Positions 7,815-16,281 of a stretch of 33,376 nt of DNA are shown here, one piece after another; position 1 is the stretch's first letter; each line of letters starts with the position of its first letter. The stretch is from Thermoleophilia bacterium. Its GTDB lineage: Bacteria > Actinomycetota > Thermoleophilia > Miltoncostaeales > Miltoncostaeaceae. A program made the translations under genes and the position numbers. The notes beneath the pieces were generated by a model that was given only the letters and a program-made list of their open reading frames with translations, was not told the origin of the DNA and searched no databases. The DNA lies in the NCBI GenBank assembly GCA_016780995.1, contig JADHKZ010000008.1:1-33376 (forward strand). The letters are read 5' to 3'.

Positions 7815-8995
7815 GGATGCGCCTGGGGTTCTTCGGCACCCCCCTGGGGATCATCTTCTCCACGGTGCTCATCGACCTGATCGGCTTCGGGATCGTCATC
7901 CCGCTGGTGCCGCTCTATGCCGAGAAGTTCGGCGCCTCGGTGGTGGAGATCGGGTTCCTCACCGCGGTGTACGCCCTGATGCAGCTGATCTTCGCCCCGG
8001 TGCTGGGGCGGGTGTCCGACCGCTACGGCCGTCGCCCGGTGATCCTGGGGTCGCTCATGGGGTCGGCCATCGCCTGGCTCATGTTCGGGTTCGCGCCCGC
8101 GCTATGGGTGCTGTTCCTGGCGCGCATCCTCGATGGCATCTCGGGCGCCTCGTACGCCGCCGCGCAGGCCTACGTGGCCGACATCACCACCGATGAGGAC
8201 CGCGTGCGGGGGATGGGCCTCATCGGCGCGGCGTTCGGCCTGGGGTTCATCATCGGCCCGGCCATCGGCGGCCTGTTCGCGGCCATCGATCCGCGCGCGC
8301 CATTCATCGTGGCGGCCGCCGCCGCGCTGGCCAACTTCGCCATCGCCTGGAAGCGCCTGCCCGAATCCCGCCCCCGAGGTAGCCGCGAGGGAACCCAGCA
8401 GTCGCGCTGGTCCGCCCTGTTCCGCGCGGTGGGATCGCGCGACTATGGCCCGCTCATCTGGATCTCGTTCCTGGGTGGCCTCGGATTCGTGGGGATGGAA
8501 TCGGTGTTCTCGCTGTTCGGCAACCGGCGCTTCGACTTCGGGCTCACCGAGACCGGCCTGGTGTTCGTGTTCATCGGCGTGTTCGCGGCCATCGTGCAGG
8601 GCGGCCTGGTGCACCGGCTCACCGCGCGCGTGGGCGAGTGGCCCGTGCTGCGCGCCGGCCTGTGGCTGACCGCCGCCGCGCTCCTCCTCATGTCCTTCAC
8701 CACCGAATTGTGGGCGCTGTTCCCCGTGCTGGTGATGCTTGCCGTGGGCTCGGGCTTCACCTTCCCCACCGTCAACGCCATCGTGTCGCAGCGCGCGCCC
8801 GACGATGACCAGGGCAGCATCCTGGGCGTGCTGGCATCGGCAGGGGGCCTGGCACGCCTCGTCGCCCCCATCGGCGCCACCGTGCTGTTCCAGGAGGTGG
8901 GGGTGGGGTCGCCGCTCCTCATCGGCGGGCTGCTGTTCGTGGCGTGCGGTGTGATCGCCGCCACCCCGCTGGTCCGCAGGCCGGCCGTGACATGA
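7811..8995 (+). CDS. MFS transporter, TetA-like
   Basis: A 394-residue major facilitator with about 12 hydrophobic segments in two halves, separated by a polar linker around R-P-R-G-S-R-E-G-T. The family motif A, G-R-V-S-D-R-Y-G-R-R-P-V, lies between helices 2 and 3. The opening I-D-L-I-G-F-G-I-V-I-P-L is typical of the TetA/drug:H+ antiporter branch. Its GTG overlaps the ctaB stop as GTGA; an ATG two codons later is an alternative. The cargo cannot be read. Its link to ctaB may point to a small-molecule or metal need in oxidase assembly, or may be chance. Confidence 0.88.
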   Translation: MRMRLGFFGTPLGIIFSTVLIDLIGFGIVIPLVPLYAEKFGASVVEIGFLTAVYALMQLIFAPVLGRVSDRYGRRPVILGSLMGSAIAWLMFGFAPALWVLFLARILDGISGASYAAAQAYVADITTDEDRVRGMGLIGAAFGLGFIIGPAIGGLFAAIDPRAPFIVAAAAALANFAIAWKRLPESRPRGSREGTQQSRWSALFRAVGSRDYGPLIWISFLGGLGFVGMESVFSLFGNRRFDFGLTETGLVFVFIGVFAAIVQGGLVHRLTARVGEWPVLRAGLWLTAAALLLMSFTTELWALFPVLVMLAVGSGFTFPTVNAIVSQRAPDDDQGSILGVLASAGGLARLVAPIGATVLFQEVGVGSPLLIGGLLFVACGVIAATPLVRRPAVT

Positions 8996-9075
8996 CCGCT
9001 GCCGTTTTTCCCGGACGGGGGATCAGGGACAACGTGCCCCCCGAATCAGGGCCGTGTCGCGCCCCCTTCTCCGAC

Positions 9076-9081
9076 TAGGAT
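9076..9081 (+). promoter_or_regulatory. -10 box (TAGGAT) of the oxidase cluster
   Basis: TAGGAT lies 8 bases before the GTG start of coxB, with no Shine-Dalgarno between, so a leaderless transcript is likely. No convincing -35 is seen. The 94-base gap at 8996-9089 otherwise holds only a short C/G-rich stretch and two ATCAGGG copies. Confidence 0.5.
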
Positions 9082-9089
9082 TTTCACTC

Positions 9090-10076
9090 GTGTACAAGAA
9101 CGTTCCGATCATCCCGCTCGCCGTCATTGGCATCGTCATCGCCGCCATCACGGCGGCGCAGGCGCTGCTGATCGACTGGCTTCCCCCGGCGCAGAGCGAG
9201 CAGGCCGAGCGCACCTTCGGCCTGCTGTGGTTTCTCTTCTGGCTCAGCGCCATCTTCTTCGTCATCGTCACCAGCATCCTCGTGTACGCCGTCTGGAAGT
9301 GGCGCGCGAAGGACGACGACCTCGAGGATGGCCCGCCGCACCACGGCAACACCAAGCTCGAGATCGTCTGGACCACGATCCCGGTCATCGCGCTCATCAC
9401 CGTGGCCGTCTACGGCTACATCGTGCTGGAGCGCAACGAGGCCGTCGCCGCCGACCGCGTGAACGTGGACGTGTACGCCCAGCAGTTCAACTGGACGTAC
9501 GGCTATCCCGATGCAGGGATCGAGACGGGCACCTTGGTGGTGCCGGTGGATCGCCAGGTGCAACTGAACCTGCGCGCGCGCGACGTGATCCACGACTTCT
9601 GGGTGCCGGAATTCGGCATCAAGGGCGACGCCGTGCCGGGCATCACCCACACCCTCTGGATCAACCCCACCAAGGAGGGCACGTACCCCGTCATCTGTGC
9701 CGAGCTCTGCGGCGTGGGCCACAGCGTGATGCGCTCCGAGGTGAAGGTGGTGTCGGAGCAGGAGTTCCAGGCCTTCCTCACGCGGTCCACCGGGCGCGTC
9801 AAGGCCGGGACGGCCGCGGCCACGGCCGCCGCCAAGCTGGAGACCGCGCCCGGTGACGAGGCGGCGGGCAAGACCATCTTCGAGGCCAAGTGCAGCGGCT
9901 GCCATGCCGGCCTCGGCACCGAGGCCGGAGGCGTGGGCCCGCAGCTCAAGGGCACCACGCTCGACACCGCGGGCATCCGCAACGTGGCCAAGAACGGCCG
10001 CGGCGCAATGCCCGGTGGCCTGGTCAGCGGCACCGAACTGGCCGACGTCGTGGCCTACGTAGAGTCGATCAAGTAG
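9090..10076 (+). CDS. coxB: caa3 oxidase subunit II fused to cytochrome c
   Basis: A 328-residue protein. Two membrane helices (about residues 5-28 and 45-70 with a third hydrophobic stretch around 90-112) are followed by the CuA cupredoxin domain: H168 in V-I-H-D-F-W-V-P and C203-A-E-L-C207-G-V-G-H211-S-V-M214 give the CuA ligands. A linker rich in Ala/Thr leads to a C-terminal cytochrome c domain with C268-S-G-C271-H272 and the Met ligand M307 (G-A-M-P-G-G). This fusion is the hallmark of caa3 oxidases, in which the attached heme c hands electrons straight to CuA. The domain order fits an outside-facing CuA. The GTG start is set by the TAGGAT box 8 bases upstream. Confidence 0.96.
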   Translation: MYKNVPIIPLAVIGIVIAAITAAQALLIDWLPPAQSEQAERTFGLLWFLFWLSAIFFVIVTSILVYAVWKWRAKDDDLEDGPPHHGNTKLEIVWTTIPVIALITVAVYGYIVLERNEAVAADRVNVDVYAQQFNWTYGYPDAGIETGTLVVPVDRQVQLNLRARDVIHDFWVPEFGIKGDAVPGITHTLWINPTKEGTYPVICAELCGVGHSVMRSEVKVVSEQEFQAFLTRSTGRVKAGTAAATAAAKLETAPGDEAAGKTIFEAKCSGCHAGLGTEAGGVGPQLKGTTLDTAGIRNVAKNGRGAMPGGLVSGTELADVVAYVESIK

Positions 10077-10102
10077 CCAACCCGAGACCGAGCGAATACG
10101 AC

Positions 10103-12856
10103 ATGGCAACTCACGCACCCGCTCCCGCACACGCCTCTGGTGGTGGTCATGGCGACCACGAGATCCACCAGGACCCGCGTCCGGTCTCGTATTGGTGGAT
10201 CCGTGCCGCCTACGGCACGGTGGGGGCCATCCTCTTCTCTTTCCTGCTGGTGTTCCTGCTTCGGGTGGGCTTCGGGTTCGAGCCGCTGTGGGACGGCGAG
10301 GTGTACGCCACCGTGGCCGGCCTCCTTGGTGGAATCGGGTTCCTGTGGGGCATTGGCTGCTTCGACTTCTGGCTGGGCTGGGCCAAGGGCGACGACATCT
10401 CCCAGGAGGATCACTCCTTCCATGGGGTGACCAACTGGAAGCAGTACTTCCGCATCAACACCGACCACAAGGTCATCGGGGTCCAGTACCTGGCGATGAC
10501 CTTCTTCTTCATGCTGTGGGGCGGCCTCATGGCCCTGCTCATCCGCACGGAGCTCGCCGCCCCGGGCCAGCAGATCGCCGACGGCCAGACCTACAACGGG
10601 TTCCTCAGCATGCACGCCACGCTGATGATCTTCGTGTTTGCCGTGCCGGTGTTCGGCGGCCTGGCCAACTACGTGCTGCCCATCATGCTGGGCGCCAAGG
10701 ACATGGCCTTCCCGCGGCTCAACGCTCTGTCGTTCTGGTTCCTGCCGGTGGCCGGATTCATGTTCCTGGCCAGCATGTTCACCGGCATGTTCGCGTCGGC
10801 GTGGACGGCCTACCCGCCGCTGGCCAGCCAGGGCACCACGGGCCAGACGCTGTTCGCGCTGGGCGTGCAGTTCGCCGGGGCGTCATCCATCGCCACGGCC
10901 ATCAACTTCCTGGCCACAATCATCACCATGCGGGCGCCGGGCATGACCATATGGCGCATGCCCATCCTGGCGTGGGCCACCGCGGTCACCTCGGTGCTGG
11001 CGGTGTTCGCCACGCCGTTCGTGGCGGGCTCGCAGTTCCTCACGTTGTTCGACCGGATCATGGGCACCAACTTCTTCGTGCCCGACCAGGGCGGCGACGT
11101 GATCATGTACCAGCACATCTTCTGGTTCTACTCCCACCCCGCCGTGTACATCATGCTGCTCCCGGGCCTGGGCATCATCAGCGAGGTCATCGCCACGTTC
11201 GCGCGCAAGCCGCTGTTCGGCTATCGCGCCATGGCCTTCTCGCTGGTGGCCATCGCCGTGCTGGGCTTCGGCGTGTGGGCGCACCACATGTTCGTGTCCG
11301 GCATGGCCTCGTGGCTGCGCGTGCCGATGATGATCACCACCATCATCATCGCGGTGCCCACCGGCGTGAAGGTGTGGTCGTGGCTGGCCACGCTGTGGGA
11401 AGGCAAGATCCACATGAAGACGCCCATGCTCTGGGCGTTGGGCTTCCTCTTCACGTTCGTGATGGGTGGCCTGTCGGGCGTGTTCCTCGGAGTGGTGCCG
11501 GCCGACATCCAGGTGTCGGACACCTACTTCGTCACCGCCCACCTGCACTACGTGCTGTACGGCGGCAGCGTGTACACGGTGTTCGCGGCCGTCTACTACT
11601 GGTTCCCCAAGATGACGGGGAAGATGTACTCGGAGCGCCTCGGGCAGTGGCACTTCTGGCTCACGTTCGCCGGCACCCAGCTCACGTTCCTGCCCATGCA
11701 CTGGCAGGGCCTGCAGGGCATGCCCCGCCGCGTGGCCGACTACGACCCCCGCTTCGCGACGGTCAATGCCATCGAAACGGTGGGCTCCTACATGCTCGGG
11801 GTCGCCACCATCATCTTCTTCTACAACGTCATCGTGTCGTGGAAGTCGGGTCCGAAGGCGCCATGGAACCCCTGGCGCGGAAAGACCCTGGAGTGGATGG
11901 TGTCGTCGCCCCCGCCGCTCTTCAACTTCGACGTGGTCCCGCAGGTGGTGGGTGGCCCGTACCAGTACGGCATCCCCGACGCGCGCCACGCCGTGGTGTT
12001 TGCCCCCGAGGAGTTCGGCGGCGAGCTGAAGGAGGACACCCGCTACCCGGTGCTGGTGGTGGCCAACCAGACCCTCACCTCGCAGGCGCTGGTGGACGAG
12101 ATCCGCTCCCGCGATTCCGAGGGCCTGTGGTCGTTCGAGTTGGTGCTGCCGCTCGAGGGGGGTGACCGCGAGGTGGCCGAGCGCCGCCTGGCCACCGCAC
12201 TGGCCGTACTCGCCGAGTACGGCGTGTCGGCCACGGGCCGCATCGCCGACGGGGACGTGGTGGAGGTGGCCACGCAGGCGGCGGCCGCCAGTCACCCGCA
12301 CGAGTTGGTGATGGCCACCCTGCCGCTGCGCGACAGCGTGTGGATGAAGAGCGACTCGGTGGACAAGGTGCGCAAGGCCACCGGCGTGGCCATGAGCCAC
12401 GTGGTGGTGCCGGCCAACGATGCCCGCGCCATCGGCGCCGCCGGTGCACTGCCGCTGGTGATGGTGGTGGCAACCGACGCCGTGGGCGCCGAGGCCCTGG
12501 CCACCGCCGTGCGCACCCGCGCCGACGCCGAGCCCGCCCGCTTCGCCGTCATCTCGCCGCTCGACCTGCCCGAGCCCCGCTGGGGTGCCGAGGCCGGCGA
12601 GCTGCGCCGCCAGGCCGGCGAGGCAATGACCGCCACCGTGAATGCGCTGGTCAACTCCGGCGTGGCGGTGGAGGGCCAGGTGATGGACGACGGCCCCGCC
12701 GACGCCCTGCCGCTGGCCATCAAGGCATACGGCCCGTCCCGCATCGTGATCGCCGGCGTCAACGGCGAGGCGCGCGGGCTGGCCGAGGCCGCCCAGGCTG
12801 CTGCGGGGGACGTCCCGGTGGACACCGTGAACCTCGGCGCCACGGCGGGGGCATAG
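10103..12856 (+). CDS. coxA: A2-type heme-copper oxidase subunit I with C-terminal tandem USP-like domains
   Basis: A 917-residue protein, far longer than the usual 530-650. Two extra N-terminal helices precede the 12-helix oxidase core. Ligands are H171 (S-M-H-A-T-L, heme a), H345 and Y349 (Y-S-H-P-A-V-Y), H394/H395 (CuB), and H480/H482 (A-H-L-H-Y, hemes a3 and a). D200 (G-A-K-D-M-A-F-P) and K423 (P-T-G-V-K-V) mark the D and K proton channels. Y-S-H-P-x-V-Y in place of G-H-P-E-V-Y defines the A2 class, so the missing Glu is normal. After residue about 640 come two soluble alpha/beta domains (about 648-770 and 783-913) that look like a duplication of actinobacterial USP-like proteins. There is no stop or frameshift between the parts. 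Confidence 0.95.
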   Translation: MATHAPAPAHASGGGHGDHEIHQDPRPVSYWWIRAAYGTVGAILFSFLLVFLLRVGFGFEPLWDGEVYATVAGLLGGIGFLWGIGCFDFWLGWAKGDDISQEDHSFHGVTNWKQYFRINTDHKVIGVQYLAMTFFFMLWGGLMALLIRTELAAPGQQIADGQTYNGFLSMHATLMIFVFAVPVFGGLANYVLPIMLGAKDMAFPRLNALSFWFLPVAGFMFLASMFTGMFASAWTAYPPLASQGTTGQTLFALGVQFAGASSIATAINFLATIITMRAPGMTIWRMPILAWATAVTSVLAVFATPFVAGSQFLTLFDRIMGTNFFVPDQGGDVIMYQHIFWFYSHPAVYIMLLPGLGIISEVIATFARKPLFGYRAMAFSLVAIAVLGFGVWAHHMFVSGMASWLRVPMMITTIIIAVPTGVKVWSWLATLWEGKIHMKTPMLWALGFLFTFVMGGLSGVFLGVVPADIQVSDTYFVTAHLHYVLYGGSVYTVFAAVYYWFPKMTGKMYSERLGQWHFWLTFAGTQLTFLPMHWQGLQGMPRRVADYDPRFATVNAIETVGSYMLGVATIIFFYNVIVSWKSGPKAPWNPWRGKTLEWMVSSPPPLFNFDVVPQVVGGPYQYGIPDARHAVVFAPEEFGGELKEDTRYPVLVVANQTLTSQALVDEIRSRDSEGLWSFELVLPLEGGDREVAERRLATALAVLAEYGVSATGRIADGDVVEVATQAAAASHPHELVMATLPLRDSVWMKSDSVDKVRKATGVAMSHVVVPANDARAIGAAGALPLVMVVATDAVGAEALATAVRTRADAEPARFAVISPLDLPEPRWGAEAGELRRQAGEAMTATVNALVNSGVAVEGQVMDDGPADALPLAIKAYGPSRIVIAGVNGEARGLAEAAQAAAGDVPVDTVNLGATAGA

Positions 12857-12858
12857 GC

Positions 12859-13476
12859 ATGGCCACCACGGCAGCCCCCACACCGGCCACCACCGGGCAC
12901 CAGCCCGAGCCGAAGAAGCACATGAACGCGGCGCTCATCTCGATGCTGCTGTTCATCGGGTCGGAGCTCATGCTGTTCGCCTCGCTGTTCACGGCGTACT
13001 TCTTCATCCGCTACGGCGTGGCCAACGAGACCTGGCCGCCGCTCAAGGAGAACGGCGAGCCCTTCAAGCTCCCTGTGCTGCTCACCGGGGTCAACACGCT
13101 CATCCTGGTGGCGTCGTCGTTCACCCTGTGGTGGGGCGAGAAGCGCCTTGCCGCTGGCGACAACAAGGGGCTCATCCGCGGGCTGTGGGTGACCATCCTC
13201 ATGGGTGGCGTGTTCCTCATCATCCAGCTCAACGAGTACGCCCACCTGGGCTTCACCCCGCAGGACCGCGCGTTCAGCGGCGCCTTCTACACCCTCACCG
13301 GGTTCCACGGCGCGCACGTGCTGGTGGGCCTCATCGTGCTGAGCCTCTGCCTGCGTCGGGCGTACCGCCACGACTTCTCGCACTCGTACAACACGCCGCT
13401 CACGGCGGCCTCGTACTACTGGCACTTCGTCGACATCGTCTGGGTGCTGCTGTTCATCCTCGTCTACGTGATCTAG
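12859..13476 (+). CDS. coxC: cytochrome c oxidase subunit III
   Basis: A 205-residue membrane protein with five helices, the short form of subunit III that lacks the first two helices. Conserved features are F-I-G-S-E-L-M-L-F-A-S-L-F in the first helix, Q-L-N-E-Y, F-H-G-A-H-V-L-V-G and Y-W-H-F-V-D-I-V-W near the C-terminus. It stabilises subunit I and helps proton uptake into the D channel. It begins 2 bases after the coxA stop, with no room for an independent promoter. Confidence 0.95.
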   Translation: MATTAAPTPATTGHQPEPKKHMNAALISMLLFIGSELMLFASLFTAYFFIRYGVANETWPPLKENGEPFKLPVLLTGVNTLILVASSFTLWWGEKRLAAGDNKGLIRGLWVTILMGGVFLIIQLNEYAHLGFTPQDRAFSGAFYTLTGFHGAHVLVGLIVLSLCLRRAYRHDFSHSYNTPLTAASYYWHFVDIVWVLLFILVYVI

Positions 13477-13484
13477 GTACTCCG

Positions 13485-13982
13485 TTGCGCTCACGCCTCA
13501 TCGCACTGTCCGCCGCTGTTGCCCTGGGGGGCGCCGCCCTCGCCCTGTCCGGTTGCGGCAGCGCAGAGGATGCCCTGGCCACGGCCGACACGGCCAGCGG
13601 CAAGACGCTCTTCGTGCAGTCGTGCGGCGGGTGCCACACGCTGGCCGACGCCGGCACCAAGGGGATCAGCGGCCCCAACCTGGACGATGCCTTCCGCTAC
13701 CCGCGCAACCAGGGGTTCGAGGAGACCCAGTTCTACGGGGTCACCAAGCGCTGGATCGAGATCTCGCCCCAGCCCGACAAGCCCGGCTCGTACCCGGTAG
13801 CCATGCCGCAGAATCTGGTCACGGGCCAGGACGCCGTGAACGTGTCGGCGTACGTGGCCAAGTTCGCGGGCATCAAGCCCGACAGCCAGGTGCGCCCGAT
13901 CTCGCCGGCCGTCAAGGGCACGCCGCCGGCACCCGGTGACGGACCGGCCACTCCGGCCGACGGGGGCGCCGAGGTCCCCTGA
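13485..13982 (+). CDS. cytochrome c lipoprotein
   Basis: A 165-residue exported monoheme cytochrome c. A TTG start at 13485 gives a perfect lipoprotein signal: M-R-S-R, a hydrophobic run, then lipobox L-S-G-C with C24 as the lipidated residue. The heme site is C47-G-G-C50-H51, with M107 in V-A-M-P-Q-N as the likely second ligand. The C-terminal tail of about 35 residues is rich in Pro, Gly and Ala. It lies directly after coxBAC, so it probably supplies electrons to the caa3 oxidase, or links it to a quinol-oxidising complex, from the outer face of the membrane. TTG is a rare start, but no ATG or GTG in this frame keeps the signal peptide. Confidence 0.88.
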   Translation: MRSRLIALSAAVALGGAALALSGCGSAEDALATADTASGKTLFVQSCGGCHTLADAGTKGISGPNLDDAFRYPRNQGFEETQFYGVTKRWIEISPQPDKPGSYPVAMPQNLVTGQDAVNVSAYVAKFAGIKPDSQVRPISPAVKGTPPAPGDGPATPADGGAEVP

Positions 13983-14695
13983 TGACCCCGGACGACGCGA
14001 CCCTCTACGGCTCGCGCGTCCTCGTGACCGGTGCATCGCGCGGCTACGGGGCCGCCATCGCCCGGGCGCTCGCGGCGCGCGGCGCGCGCCTGCTGCTCAC
14101 GGCCACGCAGGAGAGCCGCCTGGTCCGGGTGGCTGACGACTGCCGTGCTGCTGGCGCGGACACCACGGCCATGACGCTTCACCTGTCGTCACCCGACTCG
14201 ATCGACGCCCTCGCCACTGCCGTGGCCGCCGCGGTGCCCCGACTGGAGGGCGTGGTGATGAACGCCGGAGTGCTCGGGCCCACCGGGCCGCTGGATGCCT
14301 GTGACCCCGATCAGGTGGCCCGGGCGATCCAGGTGGACATGCTGGGCCAGGCCCGTTTGCTCACCCGCCTGTCGCCCGTCATCGCCGACGGCGCAGGGGT
14401 GGTGCTGGTCACCTCCGGCGCCGCCGGGCGGCCCGGTTACGCCGGGTATGCGCTGGGCAAGGCCGGCCTGGAGGCGCTGGGCCTGATGCTGCGCGAGGAG
14501 TGGGCGCACCGGGGCATTCGCGTCGTGGCCATCAACCCCGGGCCGGTGCGCACCGATATGCGAGCGCAGGCGCACCCGCAGGAGGATCCGGCCACGGTGC
14601 CGCCGCCATCCGAGCGCGTGGCCCCCGTGCTGGCGGTGCTCGCCGGGGAGGACCCCGGCCCGCGGGTGCAGGCGGCGGAGTGGGGTCTCTCGTGA
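13982..14695 (+). CDS. short-chain dehydrogenase/reductase
   Basis: A 237-residue classical SDR. It has the cofactor motif T-G-A-S-R-G-Y-G, N-A-G in the fourth strand (V-V-M-N-A-G-V-L-G), the catalytic Ser in V-T-S-G-A-A-G and Y-A-L-G-K as the Tyr-x3-Lys pair, followed by N-P-G-P-V-R-T-D. The Arg after T-G-A-S suggests, weakly, NADP preference. Its ATG overlaps the previous stop by one base and its stop is overlapped by the next gene as GTGA. The substrate is unknown. Confidence 0.9.
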   Translation: MTPDDATLYGSRVLVTGASRGYGAAIARALAARGARLLLTATQESRLVRVADDCRAAGADTTAMTLHLSSPDSIDALATAVAAAVPRLEGVVMNAGVLGPTGPLDACDPDQVARAIQVDMLGQARLLTRLSPVIADGAGVVLVTSGAAGRPGYAGYALGKAGLEALGLMLREEWAHRGIRVVAINPGPVRTDMRAQAHPQEDPATVPPPSERVAPVLAVLAGEDPGPRVQAAEWGLS

Positions 14696-15390
14696 GCGTG
14701 GCCGACCCCCGCATGCACCAGCCCATTCCGCGGCTGTCGCAGCCCGCGGGCTGGCGCGACCTGCCCATCGCACCCGTGGATGAGCCGCTGGTGCCGGTGG
14801 CGGGGCTTGGCGCACGCATCATCGAGGACCCTCAGTACTTCGCCATGGGCCTGCCCGGGTCGCTTCCCGGGTGTTGGGTGCGCGAGGACGTGGGGCGGCG
14901 CCTGGTGGCCGCCGCCGACTCCCTGCCGGGCGACCTGGTGCTGCTGGTGTGGGACGGCTGGAGGTCCATCGACACCCAGGCGGCGCTGTTCCACGCCTAC
15001 GTGGACGACCTGGCCCTGCAGTACCCCGATCTCGCGCGTCCCGAACTGGAGCAGGTGGCGCGGCCCTACGTGACGCCGCCGGACCCCGGCCACCATGCGC
15101 CGCCGCCGCACCTGACCGGGGGCGCGGTGGACCTGACCATCGCGCATGCCGATGGCACCCCGCTGGACATGGGCACCGGGTTCGACGCCTTCGTTCCCGA
15201 GGCCGGCGCCGCGGCGCTGGAGAGCATCGACATGCCCGCGCGCGCCCACCGCCGCCTGCTGTTCCACGCGCTCACCGCGCAGGGCCTCACGGCTTACGTG
15301 GAGGAGTGGTGGCACTTCGACCTGGGCGACCAGTTCTGGGCCGCCGTCACGGGGGGCACCGCCCGATACGGCCCCATGGAGGCGCCATGA
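14692..15390 (+). CDS. D-alanyl-D-alanine dipeptidase, VanX/DdpX-like (peptidase M15)
   Basis: A 232-residue zinc peptidase of the M15D group, which splits D-Ala-D-Ala. Zinc and active-site residues are in H-L-T-G-G-A-V-D-L-T (His and Asp ligands) and E-W-W-H-F (catalytic Glu and third His ligand). The conserved G-W-R-S segment appears as W-D-G-W-R-S-I. There is no clear signal peptide, so it should be cytoplasmic, as VanX is. GTG overlaps the SDR stop as GTGA, and its stop overlaps the next ATG. No vanA- or vanH-like ligase genes are near, so turnover of cell-wall dipeptide is more likely than glycopeptide resistance; this is inferred. Confidence 0.88.
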   Translation: MSVADPRMHQPIPRLSQPAGWRDLPIAPVDEPLVPVAGLGARIIEDPQYFAMGLPGSLPGCWVREDVGRRLVAAADSLPGDLVLLVWDGWRSIDTQAALFHAYVDDLALQYPDLARPELEQVARPYVTPPDPGHHAPPPHLTGGAVDLTIAHADGTPLDMGTGFDAFVPEAGAAALESIDMPARAHRRLLFHALTAQGLTAYVEEWWHFDLGDQFWAAVTGGTARYGPMEAP

Positions 15391-16277
15391 CGGGCGGCTC
15401 GCAGGCCGCGCGCCCGGCGTCGGGGCTGGCCATCGTGCCGGCGCTCCTGGGCATGGTGCGCTTCCAGCACACGGTGTTCGCGCTGCCGTTCGCCTTCGCG
15501 GGCGCGCTCATGGCCACCAATGCCTGGCCGCCCCTCTCCACGCTGGGCTGGATCCTGCTGGCCATGGTGGGCGCCCGGTCACTGGCCATGGCCCTCAACC
15601 GGCTCATCGACCGCGGCATCGACGCCGCCAACCCGCGCACCGCAGGGCGCCACCTGCCAAGCGGCAGGCTCACCACGGGCCAGGTGTGGGCATTCGCGGC
15701 CGTGAGCCTGGCGGCCATGCTGGGGGCGGTGAGCCAGCTGCCCGCGCTCACGTGGTGGCTATGGCCCGTCCCCGTGGCCCTGTTCGTGGTGTACCCGTAC
15801 ACAAAGCGGGTGACGTGGGCGTGCCACCTGGTGCTGGGGCTGTCCATCGGCATCGCGCCCATCGGGGGGTGGATCGCCGTCACGGGGCAGTTCGCCCTGG
15901 CGCCCGTGCTGCTGTGGCTGGCGGTGGCCGCCTGGATCGCCGGCTTCGACGTGATCTACGCGCTGCTGGACGTGGAGCACGACCGCGCGGCGGGTATCCA
16001 CTCCATCCCCGCCCGGTTCGGCGAGGCCACCGCGCTGCGCATGGCGGCGAGCCTGCACGCGGTGGCCCTGGCGCTCTTCGCGTGGGCCGGTGCCGCCGCG
16101 GGCATGGCGTGGCCGTACTACGCCGGCCTGGCCCTGTGCCTGCTGGTGCTGGCCTGGGAGCACGTGACCGTGCGCCCGGGCGACGATGCCCGCATCCAGT
16201 CGGCCTTCGGAACGGCCAACGGCGTGATGGCCTTGGTGTTCCTGGCGGGCGTGATCGTGGCGGTGGGCGTCGCCTGA
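15387..16277 (+). CDS. mqnP: UbiA-family prenyltransferase, MqnP-like
   Basis: A 296-residue membrane prenyltransferase. The first Asp motif is A-L-N-R-L-I-D-R-G-I-D-A-A-N-P-R-T and the second is D-V-I-Y-A-L-L-D-V-E-H-D-R-A-A-G-I-H-S. Both follow the pattern of MqnP, the enzyme that attaches the isoprenoid tail in the futalosine route to menaquinone; UbiA (4-hydroxybenzoate) is close and remains possible. About eight hydrophobic segments are seen. ATGA overlap with the dipeptidase gene. Its place between oxidase and cytochrome c maturation genes fits a role in making the respiratory quinone. No other mqn genes are in the window. Confidence 0.8.
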   Translation: MTGGSQAARPASGLAIVPALLGMVRFQHTVFALPFAFAGALMATNAWPPLSTLGWILLAMVGARSLAMALNRLIDRGIDAANPRTAGRHLPSGRLTTGQVWAFAAVSLAAMLGAVSQLPALTWWLWPVPVALFVVYPYTKRVTWACHLVLGLSIGIAPIGGWIAVTGQFALAPVLLWLAVAAWIAGFDVIYALLDVEHDRAAGIHSIPARFGEATALRMAASLHAVALALFAWAGAAAGMAWPYYAGLALCLLVLAWEHVTVRPGDDARIQSAFGTANGVMALVFLAGVIVAVGVA

Positions 16278-16281
16278 TCCC

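Noticed and set aside
9022-9049. Two ATCAGGG direct repeats before coxB as an operator
   Set aside because: Only 7 bases long and not symmetric; too weak to call.
11135-11149. Loss of the D-channel Glu in CoxA as a defect
   Set aside because: The Y-S-H-P-x-V-Y motif is normal for A2-type oxidases.
10883-12883. Long open frame on the minus strand antisense to coxA (about 666 codons)
   Set aside because: Its translation is His/Gly/Arg-rich low complexity, typical of the GC-driven shadow of a real gene; coxA has all catalytic residues.
14692-15390. Glycopeptide resistance gene
   Set aside because: No vanH, vanA or vanRS genes nearby; the VanX-like fold alone also serves dipeptide turnover.
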